This document shows, piece by piece, positions 16,973 through 24,885 of a DNA stretch of 47,914 nucleotides. Position numbers and translations under genes: made by a program. The first letter of the stretch is position 1, and the number at the start of each line of letters is the position of its first letter. The stretch is from Streptacidiphilus carbonis (GTDB taxonomy: Bacteria; Actinomycetota; Actinomycetes; Streptomycetales; Streptomycetaceae), in assembly GCF_000787775.1 (NCBI RefSeq), contig NZ_BBPM01000055.1, positions 1-47,914 on the forward strand, given 5' to 3'. A model generated the notes under the pieces. That model saw only the letters and a program-made list of their open reading frames with translations, had not been told where the DNA came from and did not search any database.

Positions 16973-18283
16973 GTGGCACGGTCCGGTGGACGATTGGTGC
17001 CTCCTGCCGTCGCAGCCTTCTGTGTGGCGGCTGCGCTGTTCATGGGCAGCGCAGCCCCAGCGCAGGCGGCGAGCCTAGATATTCGTGCCAAGGAGTGGTG
17101 GCTCACGACCATGCACGCGACTGACCAGATGTGGCCGGTCTCGACGGGCAAGGGCATCACTGTTGCGGTAATCGACAGCGGCGTGAACTCAAACCATCCG
17201 GATCTTGTGGGCCAGGTCTTGCCAGGGCAGAACTTTTCGGGGTTGCCCGGTGGGGCCACCACAGATGTGGATAAGGACAGCCATGGCACCGCAATGGCCA
17301 GCCTAATCGCCGGAACCGGGAAGGGCCTGAACGGTCGGGGTATGTACGGCTTGGCCGCAGGGGTGAAAATTCTCCCACTGCGTGTCGTGGGCCAAGGCGC
17401 CAATGAGGCAGCCTTTGCCGCGAATTACTCCCCGCAGCTCGCCGCAGCCATAAGGGCAGCAGCGGACAGCAACGCGCAGATCCTGAGCATCTCCCAGGCT
17501 CAGATGGAAGACGAACCTAGCGTTCGTAGCGCAGTGGCCTATGCACTAGCCAAGGGGAAATTGGTCGTTGCAGGGGTCGGAAACAGCGCCAAGATCGGGA
17601 ATCCGATCGAATATCCGGCTGCCTTCCCCGGGGTTGCAGCCGTCGGGGCCACGAACCAACAGGGGGGTGTTGCCGACTACTCTGAGTACGGCCCTCAGGT
17701 GAACTTCACGGCCCCGGGCGATCACATGTACAACGTGTGCAACGGCCCCAGCGGATACTGCTACTCGGGGGGGACCAGCGACGCTACCGCCATCTTCTCC
17801 GCCTCCGCAGCCCTCCTCTGGTCCGCGCACCCCTCCTGGACCGCGAACCAGGTACTCCGGGTCCTCAAGAACACGGCCAGCCAGGGAGACACCCCCGGAG
17901 TTCAGGACCCGCACTTCGGCTACGGCATCATCCGTCCCCGCATCGCCCTGACCACCCCGGGCGACCCCGGTCCGGCTGACGTCAACCCGCTCACGTCCCA
18001 GGCCACGAACGCCGGTTCCGCCACCCCGAGCGCCAGCGCCGCAGCACCCACAGCATCGGGGAACCCGGCGGCGAGTGCACCGGCCAACGCCGCTCCACAG
18101 GCGGCCGCGAAGAAGTCCAGCAGTACCGGGCTCTTCATCGGCATCGGAGTCGGCGTCGTAGTGATCATCGGCGCGGCGATTGCCTTCGGTCTCACCCGTC
18201 GTCGCAACCGGCCCGGTCCGCCCCCGCCGCCGCAAACGCCGTCGAACCCCTACAACCACCTGCCGGACCCCTACCGGCAGTAG
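16973..18283 (+). CDS. mycP: Mycosin: type VII secretion-associated subtilisin-like protease
   Basis: 436 residues. The GTG at 16973 has AAGGAG 6 bases upstream; an in-frame ATG at 16943 has none. Signal peptide about 1-33 (cut after AQA). Catalytic triad: Asp68 (AVIDSG), His104 (DSHGTAMA), Ser269 (GGTSDAT), with oxyanion Asn204. A Pro/Ala/Ser linker, a single membrane helix (about 385-408) and a short basic then Pro-rich cytoplasmic tail follow. This is the MycP layout, which supports the ESX complex and trims substrates. Extra Cys256/Cys263 near the active site could form a disulfide. Confidence 0.92.
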   Translation: MARSGGRLVPPAVAAFCVAAALFMGSAAPAQAASLDIRAKEWWLTTMHATDQMWPVSTGKGITVAVIDSGVNSNHPDLVGQVLPGQNFSGLPGGATTDVDKDSHGTAMASLIAGTGKGLNGRGMYGLAAGVKILPLRVVGQGANEAAFAANYSPQLAAAIRAAADSNAQILSISQAQMEDEPSVRSAVAYALAKGKLVVAGVGNSAKIGNPIEYPAAFPGVAAVGATNQQGGVADYSEYGPQVNFTAPGDHMYNVCNGPSGYCYSGGTSDATAIFSASAALLWSAHPSWTANQVLRVLKNTASQGDTPGVQDPHFGYGIIRPRIALTTPGDPGPADVNPLTSQATNAGSATPSASAAAPTASGNPAASAPANAAPQAAAKKSSSTGLFIGIGVGVVVIIGAAIAFGLTRRRNRPGPPPPPQTPSNPYNHLPDPYRQ

Positions 18284-18723
18284 CCGAGGCCCCTGTCGGA
18301 CTCCGCGCAGCCCTTGGGCCGCCCGCAGGTACCGGCAGGCGGGGTGCGCCACCGTAGGCCGGAGCGTCACCGTAGGGGGTGGCGGCGGTGCGGAGCAGGT
18401 GTGACGGCCGAGCCCCCGTCCCGACGCCGTCCCCGACGTGCGCGCTTGCTCCCGCTGAACCACCGTCACCTCCGTGGGGCACGTCGGCATAGTTGCGAGC
18501 TGGGGTGGCTCGCGGGCGCTCGCGGCGACAACCAGGCGAGGAGCCGCCTGCCCGTGCCCGGTTCCCACCGTGGGCCGGCTGGGGTTCAGTGATCGGTGCG
18601 TGTTCCTGTCGCTGTTCTTGTCCGATTCATCCGTACATGTCGCCACGGTTTCACGCACACATCACCGGAACACCACCCGTTCGGGGCGCAACCACTGCCG
18701 CAGAACCAGGCGCGGTGGACGGC
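18284..18723. other. 440-bp region without a supportable gene
   Basis: All reading frames here are short or have low-complexity translations; none looks like a protein. It contains two copies of CACCGTAGG about 23 bases apart but no clear promoter or terminator. Together with the decayed gene to its right it looks like degenerating DNA. Confidence 0.55.
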
Positions 18724-19275
18724 ATGAACGAATCGCAGCTGCGCTACTTCGCCGTGCACCACGCGGCTCCGTCAGCACGGCCACCGCACTGTCCCTGGGC
18801 TGCACCTTGCATCAACTGCGGACCTTGGTGCGGGTGCACGGCTGGAACCACCTCGCACACGGCATGCTGGCCCCACCCGAGGGCGATCCGGGACCGGTGC
18901 GACTGCGCGCGCTGCTGCAGCAGCGTCCCTATCTTGCGGTGAGCCATCGGACTGCTGCCCGCCTCCACGGCCTGCACGTCCCGACCATGCCTGGTGAGAC
19001 GGCACGCAGGCCTGAACTGACCGACTCCCGGCTCGACCGCAGAAGGCACGCCATTGCCGGCGTCATCGTGCATCAGTTGCCGCTGGCCCCAGGCGATATC
19101 GCCGTGGTGGAAGGGCCGCGTGAGACCGCCGTCGCGCTGCTGGACGCCGCCCTGCACCCACGCCGCTGCACCAGGTCGCAACTGCCTGAGCATTTGCTGG
19201 CCGAGACCGGGCGGCAGGCCACCACCACCGCCCTGGCCGTGCTGACTCTCGCGGACGGACGGTCCGAGTCTGAAA
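18724..19275 (+). pseudogene. Decayed AbiEi-like/DUF559-type protein gene
   Basis: ATG 18724 reads MNESQLRYFAVHHA. One base is then missing near 18764, and the family sequence resumes in the next frame as GSVSTATALSLGCTLHQLRTLV..., continuing through LAVSHRTAARLHGLH and ALLDAALHPRRCTRSQL to LADGRSES. That is the winged-helix and middle part of the common actinobacterial AbiEi-antitoxin-like proteins. The C-terminal DUF559/nuclease-like half expected after LADGRSES is absent, and the next 60 bases lead into a convergent gene. So both a frameshift and a 3' deletion are inferred. No start exists close by in the second frame. Confidence 0.7.
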
Positions 19276-19337
19276 ACGGGTGGGATGATCCACCGTCCGA
19301 TCGCACTCTCGTCCCCTCATCGGCCGGACGGTGGGGT

Positions 19338-19970
19338 TCAGTGGCGGAACAGGCCGGCGATGGATGGGAGGAGCTTGCGGATGTCGATGTCGCCGTGCTC
19401 CTCGTCGAAGTAGGCGACGGCGGCGAGGACCAGCAGGCGGCTGACGCGGGGGTCGTGGATCCGGACGTCGTAGCGGGAACGCACGCCGGAGCGGCGGGTC
19501 AGCTCGAAGCCCTCCGAGTCCGGGGCGCGGTAGCGCAGTCGGTGCTCCAGGAGGACGTCGGTCAGCCCGTTGTCGATGACGTTGCTCACCACGTAGGTGT
19601 GCCTGGCACGACTGCCCAGGCCGAGCGGAGTACCACGCAGCGCGCCGAGTCCCTCCTGGGTGAAGGTCCACTCCTCGTCGGTGAGGGGCCCGCCTTCCAG
19701 GCCGTCCTGGGCCCGGCGGGAGACGGTGCCGAGGCGGGTGCCGTCCGGGCCGAGGGCGATGCTGATCGCCACGCGGCCGAGCAGTTCGTCGAGGCCGGGA
19801 CCGCCGTAGACCTCGTACGGCTTGATCGAGTTGACCGCGCCTTGCTTGTGCAGCCGGGCGAGCGGCTCGTCCATCTTGCCTGCGCAGACCGTCCAGGTGG
19901 TCTCGTTCTGGCGGAACTCGAACCTGACATTGAAGGAGTCGAGGGTGTCCAGGGAATTCACTGACGGCAC
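19338..19970 (-). CDS. Unknown protein, possibly LURP-one/scramblase-like fold
   Basis: 210 residues from GTG 19970; a GTG 9 bases further in (19961) has AAGG at better spacing and could be the true start. No signal peptide. The sequence is mostly beta strands in the first 160 residues, with repeated D/G turns (ALGPDGTRLGTVSRR), and ends in one hydrophobic helix (RVSRLLVLAAVAYFDEE). That order resembles the tubby/LURP-one-related barrel with its central C-terminal helix. Family placement is tentative. It converges on the decayed gene. Confidence 0.6.
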   Translation of the reverse strand: MPSVNSLDTLDSFNVRFEFRQNETTWTVCAGKMDEPLARLHKQGAVNSIKPYEVYGGPGLDELLGRVAISIALGPDGTRLGTVSRRAQDGLEGGPLTDEEWTFTQEGLGALRGTPLGLGSRARHTYVVSNVIDNGLTDVLLEHRLRYRAPDSEGFELTRRSGVRSRYDVRIHDPRVSRLLVLAAVAYFDEEHGDIDIRKLLPSIAGLFRH

Positions 19971-20046
19971 CTTATGGCATCGCGTTCTGTTCTCACTCCT
20001 TGGGGTGAAGCGGGCCCGAACGCGCCAATCACTCTCCGTTGTCTTC

Positions 20047-20052
20047 TATGCT
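20047..20052 (+). promoter_or_regulatory. Candidate -10 box upstream of the WXG-like/hydrolase pair
   Basis: TATGCT lies 38 bases before the ATG at 20090, leaving a leader that ends in GGGAGGGAGGGG. The region is locally AT-rich. Confidence 0.4.
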
Positions 20053-20089
20053 CTTTGATGACGGAGCGTTAGGGAGGGAGGGGTTTTCC

Positions 20090-20404
20090 ATGGGGGTCGG
20101 TGAAGCAGAGGGATTGGCGGTGCGGCCGGAGGCGTTGGAGGCGGAGGCGGGTGCGCTGAACTCGGCGGCGCTGCAGGTGGAATCGGCGGTGAGGGGGTGG
20201 CTCGGGGAGGTTGCCGGAGCCGGGGGAGCGCTGTCGGGGTGGCGGACGGGGGGTGCGTTGGAGGAGTGGGGTGCGGCCTGGGGTGGGCGGTTGGGGGCGC
20301 TGGTGGCGGCGTTGGACGGGCATGCTGATCGGCTGCGGGCCAGTGCGCGGAACTACCGTGAGGCCGACGCGACGGTGCGTGCCTCGTTGGTGGTGTTGCC
20401 GTGA
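20090..20404 (+). CDS. Small WXG100/ESAT-6-like protein
   Basis: 104 residues from ATG 20090 with a purine-rich ribosome site. Two Ala/Leu-rich helices flank a short turn (ALSGWRTGGALEEWGAAW), the size and shape of WXG100 proteins though the exact WXG is degenerate (GWRTG). A hydrophilic second helix ends in RNYREADATV. The stop overlaps the next start as GTGA, so it is coupled to the hydrolase. Probably dimerises with the hydrolase's N-terminal helical domain. Confidence 0.75.
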   Translation: MGVGEAEGLAVRPEALEAEAGALNSAALQVESAVRGWLGEVAGAGGALSGWRTGGALEEWGAAWGGRLGALVAALDGHADRLRASARNYREADATVRASLVVLP

Positions 20405-21933
20405 GTCCGGGGCCGGGGCAGGTAGCGCCGGGGCGGGTGGCGGCGGTGCCGGTTGGGGCAGTGGTCGCTGTTGGTCGGGCATGTGACGTGCTGTCGGGGG
20501 AGGTTGCCGAGCAGGCTGCCGTGGTGACCGGTGCCCGGGCTGCCACTGGGGACGACTGGCAGGGGCAGGCTGCCCTGCGGGCCGGGCTCGTTGTCGACGC
20601 CGACCGGTTGCGGCTGATCGCGGCGGGGGAGCAGATGCAGGCGATGGCCGTCCTATTGGCGCAGTGTGCAGAGGAGTTGCGCGAAGCCGGCGAGGTCGTG
20701 GGCGCGGTCCTCGACGGCGGCGGCTCCCCGGACGACGCCGTGCTCCGTGCCGCGATGGCGCGGGCGGCGGAGGTCGATGGGCGATGCTCCGCTGCGCTGT
20801 TGAGCTCTGCGGCTCAGGCACGCGACGGCAGTGCCTTGGATCTGCCGGCAGCGGCTACGCAACTCGCCGCTGTCACTGCGCTGGTGGCCGCGGAGCTGCC
20901 ACCGCGCGGAAGCACTCCCGCCGAGGTCCGTGACTGGTGGGAGCACCTGGGGGCTGACGAACGGCGGATGCTCACCACCGACATGCCGCAGCTGATCGGC
21001 AGTCTGGACGGCGTCCCCTGCGCGGACCGGGATCGCGCCAACCGGTCCCTGCTCGACCGTCTCATCGACTCGGAAGGGGACGTCGACCGGCTCGCCGCTC
21101 TCACCGCCATCAGGGACCGCCTCCGGCGCCAGCAGGGCGCGTTCCCGCCGGCGCTGCTGCTCGCGATCGGGGCCGAGGGGCAGGGGCGGGCGGTGCTCGC
21201 CTTCGGCGACCCGGACCATGCCGCCGATGTCTCCGTCTACGTCCCCGGCATGGGGACGACGCTCGCCGACGTCGCCGGGAAGGACGGGGTGCGGGCTCTG
21301 GCCATCCACGACGCCGCGGCGTCGGCATCCGGGGCGCGGGGGCCGGCCGCCTCCGTCGTCTGGCTCGGCTACGACCCGCCGCCCGGACTTCCCGGCGGGG
21401 CCTCGGCGGCCCGCGCCGTGGCCGGGGCCGCCTCGTACGGACGGTTCCTGGCGGGTCTGCGCGCCACGGCGGGCGGGGCTTCGCCCCACATCACCGCGGT
21501 CGGCCACAGCTACGGGTCACTCCTGGTCGGCAAGGCCGCCCAGCGGCCCGGCGGGATCGCCGCCGACGACATCGTGCTGCTCGGCAGCCCGGGGACGGGG
21601 GCGGCCCGCGCGGAGCAGCTCGGAGTGGAGCCGGGTCACGTCTGGGCGGCCGCCGCCCCGGACGACCCGGTCACCGAGCGCCTGCCCGCTCCACCGCAGT
21701 TGCTGGCCGCCCTGCTGGCCGGACATGCGCCCGCGCTTGCGCTCCCCGTCCATCTCCACGCCGCCGGCCACGCCCAGGGCTGGTTCGGCACCCGCCCCGT
21801 CGCCCCGGCGTTCGGAGCCCGCCCCCTCCCTGCTGAAGACGGCCCCGACGGCACTCCGCACTCCCACTACCTGGACCCCGGCAGCCCCACTCTCGCCGCC
21901 CTCGCCGCCGTCGTCACCACCCCGCCGGGCTGA
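20401..21933 (+). CDS. Alpha/beta hydrolase, DUF1023 family, with WXG-like N-terminus
   Basis: 510 residues. Residues about 1-110 are Ala-rich helices with DDWQGQAA at a turn (ESX-like). A linker helix region follows, then an alpha/beta hydrolase from about 255 on: VSVYVPGMGTT, and the nucleophile elbow GHSYGSLL. A late His in THSHYLDP or HLHAAGH may complete the triad. No signal peptide. This N-terminal helix plus DUF1023 layout is common in streptomycetes beside small WXG proteins and is suspected to be exported by type VII secretion; the substrate (ester or lipid) is unknown. Confidence 0.85.
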   Translation: MSPGPGQVAPGRVAAVPVGAVVAVGRACDVLSGEVAEQAAVVTGARAATGDDWQGQAALRAGLVVDADRLRLIAAGEQMQAMAVLLAQCAEELREAGEVVGAVLDGGGSPDDAVLRAAMARAAEVDGRCSAALLSSAAQARDGSALDLPAAATQLAAVTALVAAELPPRGSTPAEVRDWWEHLGADERRMLTTDMPQLIGSLDGVPCADRDRANRSLLDRLIDSEGDVDRLAALTAIRDRLRRQQGAFPPALLLAIGAEGQGRAVLAFGDPDHAADVSVYVPGMGTTLADVAGKDGVRALAIHDAAASASGARGPAASVVWLGYDPPPGLPGGASAARAVAGAASYGRFLAGLRATAGGASPHITAVGHSYGSLLVGKAAQRPGGIAADDIVLLGSPGTGAARAEQLGVEPGHVWAAAAPDDPVTERLPAPPQLLAALLAGHAPALALPVHLHAAGHAQGWFGTRPVAPAFGARPLPAEDGPDGTPHSHYLDPGSPTLAALAAVVTTPPG

Positions 21934-21958
21934 GGTCGAACGCGTGCGGGAGTGGATT

Positions 21959-21987
21959 TTGATGCGGGGGCGGTGACCAGGTATTGT
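21959..21987 (+). promoter_or_regulatory. Promoter of tRNA-Thr
   Basis: TTGATG (21959-21964), 17-base spacer, TATTGT (21982-21987), 11 bases before the tRNA. Good match to a vegetative promoter. Confidence 0.65.
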
Positions 21988-21998
21988 CTTCCTCGTTC

Positions 21999-22074
21999 GC
22001 CCCTATAGCTCAGTCGGTAGAGCGTCTCCATGGTAAGGAGAAGGTCTGCGGTTCGATTCCGCATGGGGGCTCCA
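21999..22074 (+). tRNA. tRNA-Thr (anticodon GGT)
   Basis: Complete cloverleaf of 76 bases. The acceptor GCCCCTA pairs with TGGGGGC. The D arm reads GCTC..GAGC, the anticodon stem is TCTCC/GGAGA with loop ATGGTAA, and the T arm is TGCGG-TTCGATT-CCGCA. CCA is encoded (22072-22074). Anticodon GGU reads ACC/ACU codons. Confidence 0.97.
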
Positions 22075-22081
22075 GCAGGAC

Positions 22082-22112
22082 CGAAGGCCCCCGCCCATGG
22101 CGGGGGCCTTCG
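22082..22112 (+). terminator. Strong hairpin terminator after tRNA-Thr
   Basis: A perfect 14-bp stem (CGAAGGCCCCCGCC with its complement, 22082-22095 and 22099-22112) around the 3-base loop CAT. No long T-run, as is usual in streptomycetes. It probably also serves the convergent kinase gene. Confidence 0.8.
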
Positions 22113-22148
22113 TCGTGTCGGCCGCTGCCGGCGTTTGCTGACCCCGGC

Positions 22149-22796
22149 TCAGATGCCGGGTACCACGAGGTCGTAGCGGTCGGCGGGGGTGGCCTTCACC
22201 AGGTCGCCGTTGGGGCGGTCGTTGTCCTCGACGCGGGACCTGGCCCGGGTCGGTGAGGATCCGTTGCGGCGGTGGCGGTGGTCGAGGCGGCGTTCGCGGA
22301 GGTCGTCGGGGGCCTCCACGTACCACAGCCGGTCGAGGACGCCGGCCGCCTCGCGCCAGCCGGGCTCGTCCAGGCCGAGGTAGTTGCCCTCGGTGATGAC
22401 CAGGCGGACGCCGGACGCGATGACGTGCCGGGCCGCCACCGGCTCGTGCAGCAGGCGGTCGTAGTCGGGGGCGTACACGTCGTGGTCGGCCGCCTCGGCC
22501 CCGCGGCCGACGCGGCGCAGCAGCGCCAGGTACCCCTGCACGTCGAAGCTGGGCGCGGAGCCCTTGCGGTCGGTCAGGCCGAGCCGGGCCAGCTGGGCGT
22601 TGGAGAGGTGGAAGCCGTCCAGCGGCAGCAGCGCGGCCGTGCCGGGGCCCAGCCTGGCGTCCACGCCTTGGAGCAGCGCGGCCGCGAGCGTGGACTTGCC
22701 GGCCCCGGGCGGCCCGCACAGGCCGAGGAGCCGTCGCCCCGGCTGTTCGAGCAGACGGGCGGCCTCGTCGACGAGATTCTCGGGTGCGGAGTACAT
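22149..22796 (-). CDS. Nucleoside/nucleotide kinase family protein (uridine-kinase-like P-loop)
   Basis: 215 residues from ATG 22796. P-loop GPPGAGKST (about 28-36) and LLPLDGFHLSNAQL with the DGFH motif, then KGSAPSFDVQGYLALLRR, DHDVYAPDYDR and VITEGNYLGLDEPGW. This is the layout of the uridine kinase/pantothenate kinase superfamily and of sugar-transport-linked kinases such as FrcK. The LID-like arginines (DHRHRRNG) are present. Substrate not clear: a nucleoside or a sugar. Single gene. Confidence 0.82.
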   Translation of the reverse strand: MYSAPENLVDEAARLLEQPGRRLLGLCGPPGAGKSTLAAALLQGVDARLGPGTAALLPLDGFHLSNAQLARLGLTDRKGSAPSFDVQGYLALLRRVGRGAEAADHDVYAPDYDRLLHEPVAARHVIASGVRLVITEGNYLGLDEPGWREAAGVLDRLWYVEAPDDLRERRLDHRHRRNGSSPTRARSRVEDNDRPNGDLVKATPADRYDLVVPGI

Positions 22797-22957
22797 GGCA
22801 CCAGTCTGCTCCGGTGGCACGCGTGGGGGCCGCCCGGTTCGGGCCGGCCGCCGGGGCTGTGGGCGGGGTTCGGGGGCGCCCCGAGAAATTGCGGCGCCCG
22901 CACCCGTTCGGGGGGTTCCGCTGCGCGGCATGCTGGCGGTACGTGTACGGCATGGGA

Positions 22958-22974
22958 TGTGATGGTGCGTCACA
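22958..22974 (+). promoter_or_regulatory. Inverted repeat upstream of the LuxR-type regulator
   Basis: TGTGA-N7-TCACA centred at 22966, 28-44 bases before the GTG at 23002. A GCGTCAC direct repeat (22967 and 22981) overlaps it. The spacing is one base longer than a CRP site. Confidence 0.5.
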
Positions 22975-23001
22975 CCGAAGGCGTCACTTCTAGGGGGAAT
23001 C

Positions 23002-23673
23002 GTGGGCGTGCGGCTTGTGGTCGTTGACGACCACCGTCTGCTGGCGGAGGCACTGGCGACCGCACTGCAGCTGAGAGGGCACCGGGTGCTCGCCGTGGGC
23101 ACGCCGGTGGGGGCGGCGGCGGAGCTGGTGCTGCACCGGCGGCCCGAGGTGTGCCTGCTGGGGGTGGCGCACCCGGAGGACGGGGCGTCGTTCGACGCGG
23201 TGCGCCGGATCCGCCGCGAGCGTCCGGAGGTGGGCATCGTGGTGATGGGGGGCGCGGCGAGTCTGGGCGGGGTGGCTGCCGCGTTCGGGGCCGGCGCGGC
23301 CGGGTATGTACGGCAGGACGACCGGATAGAGGTGGTGGAGCGCGCGCTGACCCGGGTCAGGGCGGGCGAGGCCGCGGTGGCGCCGGAACTGCTGCAGGCG
23401 GCGTTCCAGCACCTGCTGCGGCCGTCGGCGGAGCCGGACGACGAGGCGGTTCGGCTGCTGCGGCTGCTGACCCGGCGCGAGGTGCAGGTGCTGATGCGGA
23501 TCGCCGAGGGGGAGGACACCAGGGAGATCGCGGTGGGGATGTCCATCGCCCCCAGCACCGCACGCACGCATGTGCAGCGGGTACTGATGAAGCTGGGCGC
23601 CCGGACCAGGCTGGAGGCGGCGGCGGTGGCGGCCCGTACCGGGCTGCTGGAACGGGCCGCCCAGGAGGACTGA
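23002..23673 (+). CDS. LuxR/NarL-type response regulator with degenerate receiver
   Basis: 223 residues from GTG 23002 (AGGGGGA upstream). Receiver-like domain 1-115, linker, and a LuxR helix-turn-helix (about 150-215; LLTRREVQVLMRIAEG...AVGMSIAPSTARTHVQRVLMKLGA). The acidic pair Asp9-Asp10 is kept. The phospho-acceptor Asp is Gly54 (PEVCLLGVAHPEDG), the switch Thr is Gly83, and the conserved Lys is Gln105 (GYVRQDD). It therefore cannot be phosphorylated in the usual way. No kinase is adjacent. It lies directly upstream of galTEK in the same direction, and its N-terminus resembles that of the regulator after galK. Confidence 0.87.
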   Translation: MGVRLVVVDDHRLLAEALATALQLRGHRVLAVGTPVGAAAELVLHRRPEVCLLGVAHPEDGASFDAVRRIRRERPEVGIVVMGGAASLGGVAAAFGAGAAGYVRQDDRIEVVERALTRVRAGEAAVAPELLQAAFQHLLRPSAEPDDEAVRLLRLLTRREVQVLMRIAEGEDTREIAVGMSIAPSTARTHVQRVLMKLGARTRLEAAAVAARTGLLERAAQED

Positions 23674-23695
23674 TCGCGACCCATTCATTCAGGGG

Positions 23696-23752
23696 TGTTG
23701 ACTCATGATGTGTTGTGTTTGAATATGTTGGTAAGGGAGTCCGTTGTAGTGT
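23696..23752 (+). promoter_or_regulatory. galTEK promoter region with 15-bp phased repeats
   Basis: TGTTG occurs at 23696, 23711 and 23726, exactly 15 bases apart, with TGTTT at 23716. A -10-like TAGTGT is at 23747-23752. The stretch is far more AT-rich than its surroundings. Streptomyces lividans galP1 is known to carry a repeated-hexamer operator upstream of galT, so this is probably the equivalent galactose/glucose control region. Confidence 0.6.
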
Positions 23753-23769
23753 GAAAAATGGAGCGAGTA

Positions 23770-24885
23770 GTGAAGAAGACCAGCACTCGGATGGCCGACG
23801 GCCGCGAGTTGATCTACTACGACTCCCGTGACGACACGGTGCGCGACGACCCCGACCGGCGGCCGCTCGACGCCACCGCCACCACCTCGGAGATCCGCTA
23901 CGACCCGCTGCTGGACGAGTGGGTCGTCATCGCGTCGCACCGCCAGGGCCGGATCTACCACCCGCCGGCGGACGAGTGCCCGCTCTGCCCCTCCCGAGAC
24001 GGACGGCTGAGCGAGATCCCGGCGCCCGACTACGACGTCGTGGTCTTCGAGAACCGCTTCCCCTCGCTGACCACCACCGCAGCGGGCGCGCCCGACACCG
24101 TCACCGGGACACTGCCGCACCACGCCCGCCCCGGCAACGGCCGCTGCGAGGTGGTCTGCTTCACCTCCGACCACGACTCCTCCTTCGCCGACCTCACCCC
24201 CGACCAGGTCGGCCTGGTGCTGGAGGCCTGGACCGACCGGACCGCGGAGCTGTCCGCCCTCCCCGGCGTCGAGCAGGTGTTCTGCTTCGAGAACCGCGGC
24301 GAGGAGATCGGGGTCACCCTCGGCCACCCGCACGGCCAGATCTACGCGTACCCGTTCGTCACCCCGCGCACCGAGCGGATGCTCGCCAGTGCCGCCGCCC
24401 ACCGCAGGCGCACCGGCCGCAACCTCTTCGACGACCTGCTCGCCGCCGAGCGCGCCGAGGGCGACCGGGTCGTCATCGCCGGGGAGCACTGGACCGCCTT
24501 CGTCCCCTACGCCGCCCACTGGCCCTACGAGGTGCACCTCTACCCCAACCGCAGGGTCGGCGACCTGCTCGCCCTCAACGACGCCGAGCGGGCCGAGTTC
24601 TGCACCGTCTACCTCGACCTGCTGCGCCGCTTCGACCTGCTGTTCGACACCGACGGCAGCGGGACGAACAAGACCCCCTACATAGCGGCCTGGCACCAGG
24701 CGCCGGTCCGCTCCGGCCTCCCCGGCACAGGCGGCGAACTGGCACTGCACATGGAGCTCTTCACCATCCGTCGTACGGTGGGCAAGCTCAAGTTCCTGGC
24801 CGGCTCCGAATCGGGCATGGACGTGTTCATCAACGACGTGTCGCCCGAGACGGCGGCGAAGCGCCTACGAGAGGTCTCCCCATGA
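23770..24885 (+). CDS. galT: Galactose-1-phosphate uridylyltransferase
   Basis: Transfers UMP between UDP-glucose and Gal-1-P in the Leloir pathway. GTG 23770 has GGAG 6 bases upstream; an ATG at 23758 lies in frame but lacks a ribosome site. 371 residues. The nucleophile motif GHPHGQIY puts His188 (with His186) at the active site. CPLC and FENRFPSL in the first half and HMELFTIRRT near the end are family blocks. First gene of galT-galE-galK; the stop overlaps galE as ATGA. Confidence 0.96.
   Translation: MKKTSTRMADGRELIYYDSRDDTVRDDPDRRPLDATATTSEIRYDPLLDEWVVIASHRQGRIYHPPADECPLCPSRDGRLSEIPAPDYDVVVFENRFPSLTTTAAGAPDTVTGTLPHHARPGNGRCEVVCFTSDHDSSFADLTPDQVGLVLEAWTDRTAELSALPGVEQVFCFENRGEEIGVTLGHPHGQIYAYPFVTPRTERMLASAAAHRRRTGRNLFDDLLAAERAEGDRVVIAGEHWTAFVPYAAHWPYEVHLYPNRRVGDLLALNDAERAEFCTVYLDLLRRFDLLFDTDGSGTNKTPYIAAWHQAPVRSGLPGTGGELALHMELFTIRRTVGKLKFLAGSESGMDVFINDVSPETAAKRLREVSP

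Noticed and set aside
21999-22112. Integration site of a mobile element at tRNA-Thr
   Set aside because: No integrase nearby and no second copy of the tRNA 3' end in the window.
22958-22974. Canonical CRP site
   Set aside because: Arms fit TGTGA/TCACA but the spacer is 7, not 6, so it is reported only as a palindrome.
23758-23769. ATG 23758 as galT start
   Set aside because: No ribosome site, and GGAG lies at good distance from GTG 23770; the ATG also sits only 5 bases after the likely -10 box.
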